Positions 50,031 through 59,086 of a stretch of 62,989 bases of DNA are shown here, piece after piece (position 1 is the first letter of the stretch; each line of letters begins with the position of its first letter). The stretch covers positions 1 to 62,989 of the forward strand of contig NZ_SNWQ01000036.1 of the NCBI RefSeq assembly GCF_004361855.1, given 5' to 3'. Both the position numbers and the translations under genes were made by a program. The notes beneath the pieces are model-generated. The model was not told where the DNA came from. It made no database searches and was given only the letters and a program-made list of their open reading frames with translations. Source of the DNA: Kribbella caucasensis (GTDB lineage: Bacteria; Actinomycetota; Actinomycetes; Propionibacteriales; Kribbellaceae).

Positions 50031-51071
50031 ATGGAGCCGCCAGCGCTGCCCAGACGCGTCACCATCGTCGATGTCGCACAGCACGCCCAGGTGTCGACGA
50101 CCACCGTGTCGAAGGTGCTACGCAACGCGTATGGGGCCAGCCCGGCGATGCGGGCCAAGGTGCAGCAGGCGATCAGCGAGTTGGGGTACCGGCCGAACGC
50201 CGCGGCCCGGGCAATGCGCGGTCAGACGTACACCCTCGGTGTGATGCTCCCCGACCTCCGTAACCCCTTCTTTCCGGAGATCCTCGACGGACTCACCGAG
50301 GCGCTCCGCGGCACCGAGTACCAGGTTCTGGTGGGACCAGGTGGCTGCAACGACGAGCAGGCCGAGTCCCACGTCACCGACGCGATGATCGACCGCGGTA
50401 TGGACGGCATGATCCTGATCGCGCCGATCTCGTCACGCTCCCGCCTCGAGCACCTCGCCAACCGGGTCCCGACCGTGATCGTCGGCAGGCACGGGCACTC
50501 GGCCGCCTATGACACGGTGTCCGACGACGACCTCACCGGCGCCGCCCTCGTAGTCGGCCATCTGGCCGGCCTCGGACACCGCCGGATCGCGCACATCGAG
50601 CACGCCGAGACCGACCCCGACCGGCTGGTGGAGATGCCCAACGCGATCCGCGCCGACGGCTACCAGCGCGCGATGCACGCCCACGGGCTGGCCAGCGAGA
50701 TCGACATAGTCTCCACCACCTACACCCAGGAAGGCGGGTACGTCGGCGCTCGGCAACTCCTCGCCCGTTCCCGCCGTCCGACCGCCATCTTCGCCGGCGC
50801 CGACATCGTCGCGATGGGCGTCCTCGACGCGATCTCCGAGGCCGGCCTCTTGGTTCCCGCCGACATCTCCGTCGCCGGGTACGACAACACGACGTTCGCG
50901 CAGCTCGGTCAGATCTCGCTCACCAGCGTCGACCAGGCCGGCCGCCACATCGGAGCCGAAACCGCCCGCCTCCTCCTGGACCGGATAGCCGACCGGCACC
51001 GCCCATCCGCCCAGATCAAACTCTCCCCCACCCTCGTCCCCCGCCGCACCACCGCTCCCCCACCTGAGTGA
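50031..51071 (+). CDS. LacI family transcriptional regulator
   Basis: This is a 346-residue repressor. The N-terminal helix-turn-helix is VTIVDVAQHAQVSTTTVSKV (about 10-29), with hinge helix NAAARAMRG. The periplasmic-binding-like effector domain shows TLGVMLPDLRNPFFPEILDG, PTVIVGRHG, HLAGLGHRRIAHIEH and the C-terminal GYDNTTFAQLGQISLTSVDQ. It diverges from the sugar ABC operon and should repress it until a sugar ligand binds. Confidence 0.93.
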   Translation: MEPPALPRRVTIVDVAQHAQVSTTTVSKVLRNAYGASPAMRAKVQQAISELGYRPNAAARAMRGQTYTLGVMLPDLRNPFFPEILDGLTEALRGTEYQVLVGPGGCNDEQAESHVTDAMIDRGMDGMILIAPISSRSRLEHLANRVPTVIVGRHGHSAAYDTVSDDDLTGAALVVGHLAGLGHRRIAHIEHAETDPDRLVEMPNAIRADGYQRAMHAHGLASEIDIVSTTYTQEGGYVGARQLLARSRRPTAIFAGADIVAMGVLDAISEAGLLVPADISVAGYDNTTFAQLGQISLTSVDQAGRHIGAETARLLLDRIADRHRPSAQIKLSPTLVPRRTTAPPPE

Positions 51072-51074
51072 CTG

Positions 51075-51761
51075 TCAGCTCGTGGTGATGCCGTCGAGTA
51101 GTCGGTGGAGGCCCCATAGGTACTGCTCGGTCGAGATGTAGGCAGCGAGCTCGGCGGCTGCCGCGGCTGTACGGGGGTAGGGCTCAGGTGGTGTCGCGGA
51201 GAAGGCGAGGAGTCGCGTACCGATACGTTCCGACTCTGGTGGCAGCGGCCCGGGCTGCGGCAGATCGGCGACCTCGAGGGCGATCGAGCCGAACACGTAG
51301 ACGATCAGCAGGTAGGCGGCGCGCGCACCGTCCGCGGGATGGAGGCCGGCGTCGGCGAGGAGCTCGAGGAGCCGCTCGTTCAGAGCGAGTGCGTTGGGGC
51401 CGTCCATGGGGCCGCCGATCATCAGCGGTACTACGCCGGGGTGCGCCGAGAGCCGTGTCCGCAACTCCAGCGCAAGGGACTCCACGCGCTGCCGCCAGGG
51501 TTGGTCGCGGTCGACGAAGAGCCCGTGGTCGACCTCGCCGAGTAGGCGCTCGACGAGCCCTTTGATCACAGCGGCCTTGTCCGGGAAGTAGGTGTACACG
51601 GCATTCGGGGCCACGCCCACCTTCGCCGCGATCCCCCGCACCGAGGCCGCGTCCGTCCCGCCCTCGTCCAGCAGGGTCAGGGCGGCGTCGAGGATCTGGT
51701 TCTCCGTCAGGGCTCGCCGCGGGCCGGGTCGACCTCGTTTGGCTGGTTCTGGCATCGGCAT
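51075..51761 (-). CDS. TetR/AcrR family transcriptional regulator
   Basis: This is a 228-residue regulator. Residues about 15-65 hold the helix-turn-helix (ENQILDAALTLLDEGGTDA, VRGIAAKVGVAPNAVYTYFP). The C-terminal part is of the TetR_C/tetracyclin-repressor type (LIVYVFGSIALEV). Start 51761, or 51755, behind GAGAGAGG. It ends four bases from the LacI gene stop on the opposite strand. A two-part palindrome at 51784-51816 lies immediately upstream, so it probably represses itself and the divergent membrane-protein pair. Confidence 0.9.
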   Translation of the reverse strand: MPMPEPAKRGRPGPRRALTENQILDAALTLLDEGGTDAASVRGIAAKVGVAPNAVYTYFPDKAAVIKGLVERLLGEVDHGLFVDRDQPWRQRVESLALELRTRLSAHPGVVPLMIGGPMDGPNALALNERLLELLADAGLHPADGARAAYLLIVYVFGSIALEVADLPQPGPLPPESERIGTRLLAFSATPPEPYPRTAAAAAELAAYISTEQYLWGLHRLLDGITTS

Positions 51762-51783
51762 GGGCCTCTCTCTTGACTTGACT

Positions 51784-51816
51784 CTGTACAGCGTACATTA
51801 TTTGTACGACGTACAG
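51784..51816. promoter_or_regulatory. Composite TetR operator
   Basis: CTGTAC (51784-51789) with CGTACA just after it is mirrored by TGTACG and GTACAG (ending 51816), so four GTAC cores form a 33-bp dyad around TTATT. It covers the start region of the tetR gene and lies 71 bases before the divergent gene's ATG. Confidence 0.7.
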
Positions 51817-51887
51817 AATTAACCCAAATCCCCTGAGTTCTTCCATCACAACCCGGTCGGTACGCCGGCCGTCAGGAGTTGAGCACC

Positions 51888-52490
51888 ATGACCCGATCGC
51901 GAGCATCACAGCCGGTCTTCCTACGGACCTGGTTGGTCTGGACCGCAGGGTTCCTCTTCTTTCCCCTCGCCGGTCTGGCCGGCACCGCGGTGGGCGGCCG
52001 GGTCGACGGACCGATTGCCGCGTTACTCGGCGGTTTGGTCGCAGGGCTGGTCCTCGGTGCCGGCCAGACGCTGGTGAGCCGCCGGCGTCTCGATCCGCGC
52101 AGGTGGATCCCGGCCACCGGCGCCGGCATGGGTATCGGTCTTCTCATCGGCGCCGCCGCGGTCGGTTACGGCACTTCATTGGGCGAACTCGCTCTGATGG
52201 GCGCGATCACCGGCGTCGTCCTCGGTGTGGCGCAGGCACTGGCGCTGCCCAGGCGGATCCACCTGCGTTGGGCCTGGGCCGCCGCGATGCCAGTCCTGTG
52301 GTCGCTGGGCTGGACCGTCACCACCGTCGGCGGGATCAGTGTCGACAACCAGTTCACGATTTTCGGCGCCTATGGAGCGCTGACCTTCTCGGTGCTGTCT
52401 GGGTTCCTGCTCCACCACCTGCTGCCCTACCGCGCTTCCACCGACTTGACGCCGACGGTCGCACCTGACGTGGCAATCGCGCAGCGATGA
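51888..52490 (+). CDS. Glycine-rich integral membrane protein, unknown
   Basis: This 200-residue protein has about six hydrophobic segments, two of them glycine-zipper-like (GPIAALLGGLVAGLVLGAGQ, GAGMGIGLLIGAAAVGYG). Repeated QALALPRR/QTLVSRRR turns suggest an internal duplication. ATG 51888 follows GTCAGGAG. No family is recognised with confidence. It is coupled by ATGA to the next membrane protein, and both lie opposite a TetR gene. Confidence 0.75.
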   Translation: MTRSRASQPVFLRTWLVWTAGFLFFPLAGLAGTAVGGRVDGPIAALLGGLVAGLVLGAGQTLVSRRRLDPRRWIPATGAGMGIGLLIGAAAVGYGTSLGELALMGAITGVVLGVAQALALPRRIHLRWAWAAAMPVLWSLGWTVTTVGGISVDNQFTIFGAYGALTFSVLSGFLLHHLLPYRASTDLTPTVAPDVAIAQR

Positions 52491-53179
52491 ACCCTGTCAC
52501 CGTTGCAGGCATCCTGCTGCTCGCGCTTCCGGTGGCGTTCAACGTCGCCTTCGGCGCACTGGCTGCCACCTTCGACTATCCCGACGTCCTGCGCCGTCCT
52601 ACCCACGAGGTGCTCGACCGGTTTCGCGAAGGTGGCAAGAAGCTGCTGCTGTGGTGGTGGGTCTTCGCTCTGACCGCAGCCGCCCTGGCTCCCCTTGCAG
52701 TCATCGTCGCGCTCGTCCTCGACAACGCCGGCGACGCCCTGCGCGTTGTCGGCGCCACCCTCGGCGTACTCGCTGCACTCGTGCAACTCCTCGGCCTCAT
52801 CCGATGGCCGTTCCTCGTTCCCTACCTCGCCCGCGTCGACGCCGATCCCGAGTCCAGTCCCGCCCGACGCGAAGCGGTCGACGTCGTCTTCCAGAGCTTC
52901 AACCGGTACCTGGGCGTCGCCGTCGGCGAGCACCTCGGCTACCTGCTCACCGGCGCCTGGACGATCCTGGTCGGCATCGCCTTCACCCAAACGACTCTCG
53001 CCCCAAGTTGGCTTGGCATCCCCGCGATCATCATCGGCGCGGTGCTCGTCCTGTGCTCCCTGGAGTTCGTCGGACCCGCCGAGCGCAACGGCTGGAGGCT
53101 CGCGGCCACACTCACGCCGATCACCTACATCGCCTGGTCCCTCTGGCTCATCGCCGCCGGCATCGCCTTACTCGTCTGA
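52487..53179 (+). CDS. Integral membrane protein, unknown
   Basis: This 230-residue protein has six to seven predicted helices, starting TVAGILLLALPVAFNVAFGA. A cytoplasmic loop reads FDYPDVLRRPTHEVLDRFRE, and a second, YLARVDADPESSPARREAVD. The layout (FDYPDILR, then later helices) resembles DUF4386-like proteins, but I would not insist. ATG 52487 overlaps the preceding stop. Confidence 0.75.
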   Translation: MNPVTVAGILLLALPVAFNVAFGALAATFDYPDVLRRPTHEVLDRFREGGKKLLLWWWVFALTAAALAPLAVIVALVLDNAGDALRVVGATLGVLAALVQLLGLIRWPFLVPYLARVDADPESSPARREAVDVVFQSFNRYLGVAVGEHLGYLLTGAWTILVGIAFTQTTLAPSWLGIPAIIIGAVLVLCSLEFVGPAERNGWRLAATLTPITYIAWSLWLIAAGIALLV

Positions 53180-53200
53180 CCCAGATCGGAGGAGCTGCCG

Positions 53201-53232
53201 CCAGGCTCCGGTACGGGACCACCGGAGCCTGG
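53201..53232. terminator. Bidirectional terminator hairpin
   Basis: CCAGGCTCCGGT (53201-53212) and ACCGGAGCCTGG (53221-53232) form a perfect 12-bp stem with an 8-base loop, lying between convergent genes. No T-tract follows, as is common for actinobacterial hairpin terminators. Confidence 0.65.
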
Positions 53233-53241
53233 CTGCGCGGA

Positions 53242-54189
53242 CTATCGGGTCAGCGGAACAGCGAGGTCGACGACCTGCATGTTGATCGGGAGCGACCCGA
53301 GTCGGGTGGCCTTGCCGGTGGTCAGGCCGATGTCGTACAGGCGGGTGCGGCCGCTGGTGTTCAGTACTGCGAGACCGCGGTTACCCGTGCCCTGCATGTA
53401 GATGTCGAACCCGGCCCGCTGGCTGGCGTCGACGGTGAGCTTGCCGGTGGGCGCGAGCAGTCCTGCGTTCGCGGGCGACTGGATCACGACCTGGTCGAGC
53501 ATGGTGTCGATGTCGTAAAGCGTGGTCGCGGTGTTCGGGTCGAGGTCGTTGTTCGTGTACGCCGCCGCCGTCACCTGGGCGGCCGTGTTCGGCGGAGCAG
53601 GCGGCACACCCGGGTAGGCCAGTGTGCCGTCGGTCGCGGTCGCCCCGGCCGCCGGCGTACCGACTGGGTCGTCGAGGTTGTGGCGCAGGTTCTGGCCGGT
53701 GTCGCTGATCACCCGCAGCCGGTTCGCGGCCGGGTTGAAGTCGACGCCGAAGTTCTGGCCGGCCGGCGGGACGGTGAGCTGCGAGACCTTGCTGGCCCGG
53801 CCGAAGTTGGACCCGGTGCTGATCGTGTAGATGCCGCCGCGGTCGCCGACGCCGTACAGCTTCTTGTTCTGGACCCGGTAGTCGATGCCGACCAGCCACT
53901 TGTCGTCCTTCAGTCCCTGGACCCGGGCCGAACTCCGGATCTTGTCGGTCGAGGCGGTGCGGAACTTCACCAGCCGGCCCTGATCAGTCAGGCCAACCAC
54001 CTCGATCCCCTTGGGCCGGGCCGTGGCGGGGGCGAGGGCGGCTGCGGGCGCGGCTGCGGATGCGGATGCGGACGGCCTGTCGCCGGCCGTCGCCTGCGTC
54101 CCGCCGCTGAGGGCCAGGGCCGTAGCGGGTAACGCGATCGCGGCCGCCGTCGCAGCGACGACCATGATCCGTCGTCGTGGTTGATACAT
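53242..54189 (-). CDS. DUF4394 domain-containing secreted protein
   Basis: This 315-residue protein starts with a signal peptide (MVVAATAAAIALPATALAL) and an Ala/Pro/Ser linker. The rest is a beta-propeller-like DUF4394 domain: VGLTDQGRLVKFRTAS, DYRVQNKKLYGVGDRGGIYT, VDFNPAANRLRVISDTGQNL, TTLYDIDTMLDQVVIQSPAN, then YDIGLTTGKATRLGSLP. The role is unknown; it is probably extracellular. Start 54189, since the first ATG at 54195 sits too near the GAGAGG site. Confidence 0.88.
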   Translation of the reverse strand: MYQPRRRIMVVAATAAAIALPATALALSGGTQATAGDRPSASASAAAPAAALAPATARPKGIEVVGLTDQGRLVKFRTASTDKIRSSARVQGLKDDKWLVGIDYRVQNKKLYGVGDRGGIYTISTGSNFGRASKVSQLTVPPAGQNFGVDFNPAANRLRVISDTGQNLRHNLDDPVGTPAAGATATDGTLAYPGVPPAPPNTAAQVTAAAYTNNDLDPNTATTLYDIDTMLDQVVIQSPANAGLLAPTGKLTVDASQRAGFDIYMQGTGNRGLAVLNTSGRTRLYDIGLTTGKATRLGSLPINMQVVDLAVPLTR

Positions 54190-54373
54190 GGGCATACACC
54201 TCTCGGTCGCGGCGCCGATCCGCTCCTCACGGCGGCCGGTCGCCAGACGAGAGCCGCCGGTGGGCCCAACTCCGGCGACGTCTCAAGCCCCTCTTCGGCG
54301 CCACCGCCCGATCGGATGTGCGCGAACGCCGACTGACCTCGCATCGCAGGCAGTCCGGCGACCGTTTCCCTGG

Positions 54374-56092
54374 TCAACGGATGGCGTAGGCGTTCAGCAG
54401 GGTTTGGTCAATGGTGTTGCCGGCCGAGTCTGCCGCCGAGGCGCGTAACGAGATCGTCTTCGCTCCAGGCAGGGCGAAGACCCCGACGTACCGGCCCTGG
54501 CCCTTCGGTACGACGGTCGCCGGCCGCCAGCTCTTCCCGCCGTCACCGGACACTCGTACGACCGGAAGGCGCACGCGGCCGAGCTTCGCACCCGGATTCG
54601 GCTTCGCCGTGAAGGGGAGGACAGAGCTACCCGACGGAGCGTCGTTGTACGGTCCGACCCTCGGCTGGAACCGCAGCAGCCACAGGGGCAGCGGTTCACC
54701 GTCCTTGCCCGCGGTGTCCGACGAGAAGTTCCAGACCGCGTCCACGGTGGTCGAGCGCTGGGTCAGGTGCGGGCGATCGACGTGACTCTCGAGCCGGAAG
54801 CGCGCCGGGCCGGGTCCGACGTCCGCGCGTCCGACGTCGCCGGGTTGATCGGTCTCGGCGATCAGCACTCCGTCTCGGTACATCCGTGTCGACGCGGCGT
54901 CGGCGGCTCCCCAGCTCCAGTTGCCCGCCTGGTCGGAGTACATCGGGATCTGGGTAGCCATCGTGTCGCCGTACCGGCCGGCCCAACCGGATTCGAGGTT
55001 GGGGCCGAGTACCGCCTTGTTCCAGGTCAGCTCGTAGCGTCGGCCGGCCTGGAACGTCCGGCTGCCGAGCGAGCTGAGGTCTGTGACGAGGGTGTCCTCC
55101 GTGCGCTCCTGAATCCCGGCCAACGTGTCCGCTCCTGCCTCGATGTACTCCGTCACCGTCTGCGGCTGACGGTAGAGCAGGCCTCTACTCCATCCCCCGT
55201 TGACACCGGGCGGGATCACCGTGGCCGATCTGGTCAGGTTCAGATCGGGAGATGTTGAGTGGAGGTGTGAGACCACTGTCGCCATTTCGGCCGGCCGGAC
55301 CACCCTGTGCAGGCCGGTGAAGAACCTGCCGCGGACGGTATCCAGCGTGCTGTAGGTGACAGGGCTGTCTGCGAAGTCGCCTGCCGGCCCAGCGATGCCC
55401 CAGTAGGTGACCACGCTCGACGTCAGATCAGCTGCTGGTACGTCGGGGCCCAGCTGCGCTGTAGTCAGGCGGTCGAGCCGGTCTGAGCGGAGATCGGTTT
55501 GAATCATTGTGCCGTCGTCCATCCGGCGAGCAACGTAGAGGGCGCTGAGAAAGGAGCTGGCGGCGGAATCCTCGGTGCTGACGCGCAGTGGTTTCGCGCC
55601 TCGGGCGTCGAGCTGAACGGTGCTGTCCGTCTGCAGTTCGACCAAGGGCTGGATCAGGAAGCTGCTGGTCTGCTCGTCGGCAGGTCCGGTGTGAACCACA
55701 CTGGCAAGCATGTAGCGGCCGCGTGGCAGGTGAAGCGTGACCTCGCCGGCCCCGATGTCGATCCGCTCGTTCAAGGTGCCGTCCAGGTTGGCGATCGCGG
55801 TAGCGGCGTCCGCGGTCAGCGCTCCACCCTGGTCCAGGTGCCGTATCGTCAGCGAGACGGTGTCCGCGGCAGCACGGAACTGCTCGGCCAGCGCATCGGC
55901 AGAGACGGGAGCACCGCTCAGATCGAGCGTGCGAGCGTCGCCTCCCTGGGCCTTCCAGACCGGCGCGGTATCAGCCGATGGAGTGGAGCCAGCATCACTC
56001 GCCGCCGCGGATTCCCTCGGGGCCAACGGGGCGAACAGCAGCGCTGCCACGATTGCGAGCCCGGTCAATCGACGTGATCGTTGTCTGTGCAT
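54374..56092 (-). CDS. Large secreted protein without catalytic domain
   Basis: This 572-residue protein has a Sec signal (about residues 9-30, LTGLAIVAALLFAPLAP). The rest is beta-rich: VSLTIRHLDQGG, VTLHLPRGRYMLASVVHTG, RRYELTWNKAVLGPNLESGW and a C-terminal LPVVRVSGDGGKSWRPATVV. It resembles the long C-terminal half of actinobacterial S8 (subtilisin) peptidases, which are usually attached to a protease domain. No Asp/His/Ser protease motifs are present here. Start ATG 56092; the upstream in-frame part overlaps the GNAT gene. Confidence 0.75.
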   Translation of the reverse strand: MHRQRSRRLTGLAIVAALLFAPLAPRESAAASDAGSTPSADTAPVWKAQGGDARTLDLSGAPVSADALAEQFRAAADTVSLTIRHLDQGGALTADAATAIANLDGTLNERIDIGAGEVTLHLPRGRYMLASVVHTGPADEQTSSFLIQPLVELQTDSTVQLDARGAKPLRVSTEDSAASSFLSALYVARRMDDGTMIQTDLRSDRLDRLTTAQLGPDVPAADLTSSVVTYWGIAGPAGDFADSPVTYSTLDTVRGRFFTGLHRVVRPAEMATVVSHLHSTSPDLNLTRSATVIPPGVNGGWSRGLLYRQPQTVTEYIEAGADTLAGIQERTEDTLVTDLSSLGSRTFQAGRRYELTWNKAVLGPNLESGWAGRYGDTMATQIPMYSDQAGNWSWGAADAASTRMYRDGVLIAETDQPGDVGRADVGPGPARFRLESHVDRPHLTQRSTTVDAVWNFSSDTAGKDGEPLPLWLLRFQPRVGPYNDAPSGSSVLPFTAKPNPGAKLGRVRLPVVRVSGDGGKSWRPATVVPKGQGRYVGVFALPGAKTISLRASAADSAGNTIDQTLLNAYAIR

Positions 56093-56181
56093 GACCGGTG
56101 AAACGCGCCGGAAGCCACAAAAGGTTACGGATGTCGCTGGACCGCCGGCAGCATCAGCGGCTGCTGGCGGTGGACGCTGCC

Positions 56182-57147
56182 CTAGTAGGTGGGCAGGACG
56201 TGGCGGCGCCAGCCGTCGAGGACGAGGGTGGGCGTCATACCCGCCGACAGGTACAGGCCGAGCGCCGGAGTCGGGTTGTTCGTGTCGACGTACAGCGTCG
56301 TACCGGTGCGTCCGGCGGCCGCGTCGAGAGCGAAGGCGTCGCGCAGCAGGAACCTCGCCAGACCACGCCCCCGGAACTCCTTGAGCACGCCGAGCATGCC
56401 GACGTGGCCGAGGTTCCCTTGCTCGATATGTGCGTCGCTGCACATGCGGATCGCGACCGCTTTCCCGTCGATCTCGAGCAAGGTGAGCTGGGACCAGTCG
56501 AAATTCGCTCGGGCATCGAGCGCCGTGACCCACTCGTCGTGCGGGCGGGGCACGAAGCCGAACTGGCCGCGGAAACTGTCGATCAGGACCTCGTGGGCAA
56601 TCCAGCGGCTGGCCGCATCGAACGTGCCGCGCCGGACCACGACGCCTGCGGGTACTTCGGGGGTGGCGACCGGTCCGGTGTGGTCGATCCGCATCTGGTG
56701 GTACGTCGTACCGACCACGAAGTCGTGACCGGACAACAGCGCGCGCAGCGGTTCGTCTGCGCGGTAGATGGTCGAATCGACCGTGATCTCGGCGTGGCCG
56801 CGCTCGCGTCCCATCTCCCGGGCGCGCCGCATCGTCTGCTCGAACAGCCAGGCGGCCACCGCCGGGTTCTGCGAGGTCACCTCGATCTCGACGATCTCGC
56901 GGTTGCCCTTGCCGAACGTGTACGCGTACCCAGCCGGCAGGCCGTCCCGGTCGAGCACCAGCCAGCCATCGGTCCCAAGATCGAAGCCAGGATCGACGAT
57001 CTCTCCGGCAACCTCGTCCAACGTGCAGTCGGCAAACCCGACCACGGCCGTGTTGTGGGCCGAACGCAGTCCGAAGATCGCCTCGGCATCTTGAAGTTCA
57101 GGCGAACGGACGGTGTGATCGCCCGGCAGGACGACAGTGGTCGTCAT
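56182..57147 (-). CDS. GNAT family N-acetyltransferase, tandem domain
   Basis: This 321-residue protein has two GNAT folds like mycothiol synthase relatives. The C-terminal one keeps the acetyl-CoA signature VGMLGVLKEFRGRGLARFLL (about 249-268) and VDTNNPTPALGLYLSAGM. The N-terminal one is degenerate (VEIEVTSQNPAVAAWLFEQT). Substrate unknown. It is monocistronic with no strong ribosome site before ATG 57147. Confidence 0.88.
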   Translation of the reverse strand: MTTTVVLPGDHTVRSPELQDAEAIFGLRSAHNTAVVGFADCTLDEVAGEIVDPGFDLGTDGWLVLDRDGLPAGYAYTFGKGNREIVEIEVTSQNPAVAAWLFEQTMRRAREMGRERGHAEITVDSTIYRADEPLRALLSGHDFVVGTTYHQMRIDHTGPVATPEVPAGVVVRRGTFDAASRWIAHEVLIDSFRGQFGFVPRPHDEWVTALDARANFDWSQLTLLEIDGKAVAIRMCSDAHIEQGNLGHVGMLGVLKEFRGRGLARFLLRDAFALDAAAGRTGTTLYVDTNNPTPALGLYLSAGMTPTLVLDGWRRHVLPTY

Positions 57148-57272
57148 GACTTGTACCTTGCGAGTGCGGGGCGGATCGGTCGGCGAAGATGGACAGAACG
57201 AATGCTGTGAAAGGATTTCACGGTGCCCCCTCTGGACACCTGTTAGATACGGCCGGGGCAGGCAAAGTTACG

Positions 57273-58112
57273 TCAGGGGTTCACGTCGATTGGTACGGCG
57301 TTGCCGGTTACTCGGACTCTGGTGTCGTCGGGGCGTAGGTCGACCTGGATCTGGCTGGGGCGGCCCATGTCGTCGCCCTGAAGGAGGGTGAGCGTGACCG
57401 GCGGCTGGACCTGGCCGAGCTCGCGCAGATAGGCACCGAATGCGGCGGCCGCCGCACCGGTCGCCGGGTCCTCGACCACACCGCCGACCGGGAACGGGTC
57501 CCGGACGTGGAAGGTGGTCGCCGACTCCCGCCACACCAGCTGCACTGTCGTGAGATCCCGTTGCAGCATGTACTCGAGCAGCCGGTCGAAGTCGTAGTCC
57601 AGTTCGGCAAGTCGTTGCCGTGTCGACGCACTCAGGACGAGGTGACGCGCCCCGCCGTACGCGATGTACGGCGGCAGGGCGGGGTCGAGCTGGTCCGCGC
57701 GCCAGCCGAGGATGTCCAACGCCTCGCTGACATCGCTGACCGCTTCGACATACGGTTCGACGCTCGTCAAGGTCGCCCGCAGTACGCCGGCCGAGTCCTC
57801 CACCACGACCGGCACGATCCCGGCCGCCGTCGAGAACACCAGCTCCCCCGGGCCGATCCGCTCCGCGAGTGCGACCGCGGTGGCCACGGTCGCATGACCG
57901 CAGAACGGCACCTCGGCCTTCGGGGAGAAGTACCGGACCTGATGGGTGCCGTCCGTTTCGCCAGTGATGAACGCGGTCTCGGAGTAGCCGACGTCGGCGG
58001 CGATCGCCTGCATGGCCGCGTCGTCCAGTCCGCGCGCATCGAGTACGACGCCGGCCGGGTTGCCGCCCGCCGGGTCGGTGGTGAAGGCCGCATACCGCAG
58101 TACCTGGGTCAT
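57273..58112 (-). CDS. PhzF family phenazine-biosynthesis-like isomerase
   Basis: This is a 279-residue PhzF-fold protein: YAAFTTDPAGGNPAGVVLDA, the catalytic Glu region VGYSETAFI (about 42-50), FSPKAEVPFCGHATVATAVA, and GGVVEDPATGAAAAAFGAYL near 210. The family fold resembles diaminopimelate epimerase, and Glu 46 is the catalytic acid. Most members have unknown substrates; this is not evidence for phenazine synthesis. I chose ATG 58112. Confidence 0.92.
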   Translation of the reverse strand: MTQVLRYAAFTTDPAGGNPAGVVLDARGLDDAAMQAIAADVGYSETAFITGETDGTHQVRYFSPKAEVPFCGHATVATAVALAERIGPGELVFSTAAGIVPVVVEDSAGVLRATLTSVEPYVEAVSDVSEALDILGWRADQLDPALPPYIAYGGARHLVLSASTRQRLAELDYDFDRLLEYMLQRDLTTVQLVWRESATTFHVRDPFPVGGVVEDPATGAAAAAFGAYLRELGQVQPPVTLTLLQGDDMGRPSQIQVDLRPDDTRVRVTGNAVPIDVNP

Positions 58113-58158
58113 GACGCCATCCAAGCACGTACGGCCGATGTCGTACTCCGGATGCAAC

Positions 58159-58425
58159 TCAACGCCGCTGCACGGTGAGATGGGTCGCGATTGTGGAGCT
58201 CACCATCTCGGTCACCTGGTAGTTCTGCAAGGCGTCGGCGACGTTGTCGAAGAGGCGTTCACCGGCGCCGGCGAGCAACGGGGCGACGACCAGGGTGAGC
58301 TCGTCGATCAGCCCGGCGCGCAGGTACTGCTGCACGGTCGCAGCGCCACCCCCCGATCAACACATCCTGACCACCGGCCGCCTTGAAGGCCCGCTCCAGC
58401 ACCACCTCGACATGGGCCTCAGGTC
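58159..58425 (-). pseudogene. Dihydrofolate-reductase-like (RibD C-terminal) remnant
   Basis: The minus strand reads AHVEVVLERAFKAAGGQDVL then IGG, and after a one-base shift in the C6 run 58349-58354, AATVQQYLRAGLIDELTLVV and GERLFDNVADALQN. This is the C-terminal half of RibD_C/YyaP-type dihydrofolate reductase relatives. The N-terminal half is missing and the end runs into the response-regulator gene. A nonfunctional fragment. Confidence 0.75.
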
Positions 58426-59086
58426 AGCAGCCCGGCGTCGTGCACGCGGATCGCGATCTGCACGCGGTTGTCGGCGTCGAGCTTTCCGAGCAGGCGGGAG
58501 ACATGCGCCTTGACGGTCGCCACGCTCATGAACAACTCTTCGGCGATCTGCGCGTTGACCTTGCCCTCGCCCACGGCGACGGCGACCTCCCGCTCCCGGT
58601 CGGTGAGCGTCGCAACGGCCGCCAGCGCCGCGACGACCCGGTCGGAGTCCGGCGCACCCAGTCGCGTGATCAGCTGCGTCGTCACACTCGGCGAGAGCAT
58701 GTGATCCCCAGCGGCCACCTTGTGCACGGCGTCGACGATGCCGGCGGGAGGCGTGTGCTTGAGCAGGAACCCGCTCGCGCCGCTGCGCAACGCCCGTACC
58801 ACGTAGTCGTCGGCATCGAACGTCGTCAGCACGATCATCTTGGGACGAACCCCCGGACCGGCCAGCCGCGCGAGCACCTCAAGACCGTCCAGGCGGGGCA
58901 TCCGGATATCGAGCAGTACGACGTCGGGCGCCAGCCGGGCGATGAGCTCGATGCCCTGTACGCCGTCGGCCGCCTCCCCCACCACCTCGATCGCCGGGTC
59001 GTCCCGCAGGATCATCGTCAGCGCCGTACGAGGGCATCGTCATCCACGATCACGACCCGGATCACGGCACCGCCCGCGTCGCTCAT
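58419..59086 (-). pseudogene. NarL/LuxR-type response regulator with frameshift after receiver start
   Basis: From ATG 59086 the frame reads AVIRVVIVDDDALVRR then stop. The remaining 198 residues (from about 59015) continue one base off: VVLLDIRMPRLDGLEVLARL (phospho-Asp), VLTTFDADDYVV, LKHTPPAGIVDAV and the LuxR helix-turn-helix TDREREVAVAVGEGKVNAQI, SVATVKAHVSRLLGKL. One base is missing near 59021-59026. ATG 59086 overlaps the kinase stop (ATGA), so the arrangement is a normal kinase-regulator pair. As sequenced, the receiver lacks its acidic-pocket Asp pair unless translation slips. Confidence 0.85.

Noticed and set aside
57273..58112. PhzF homologue as evidence of a phenazine cluster
   Set aside because: No other phenazine genes are nearby; PhzF-fold proteins are widespread with unrelated roles.
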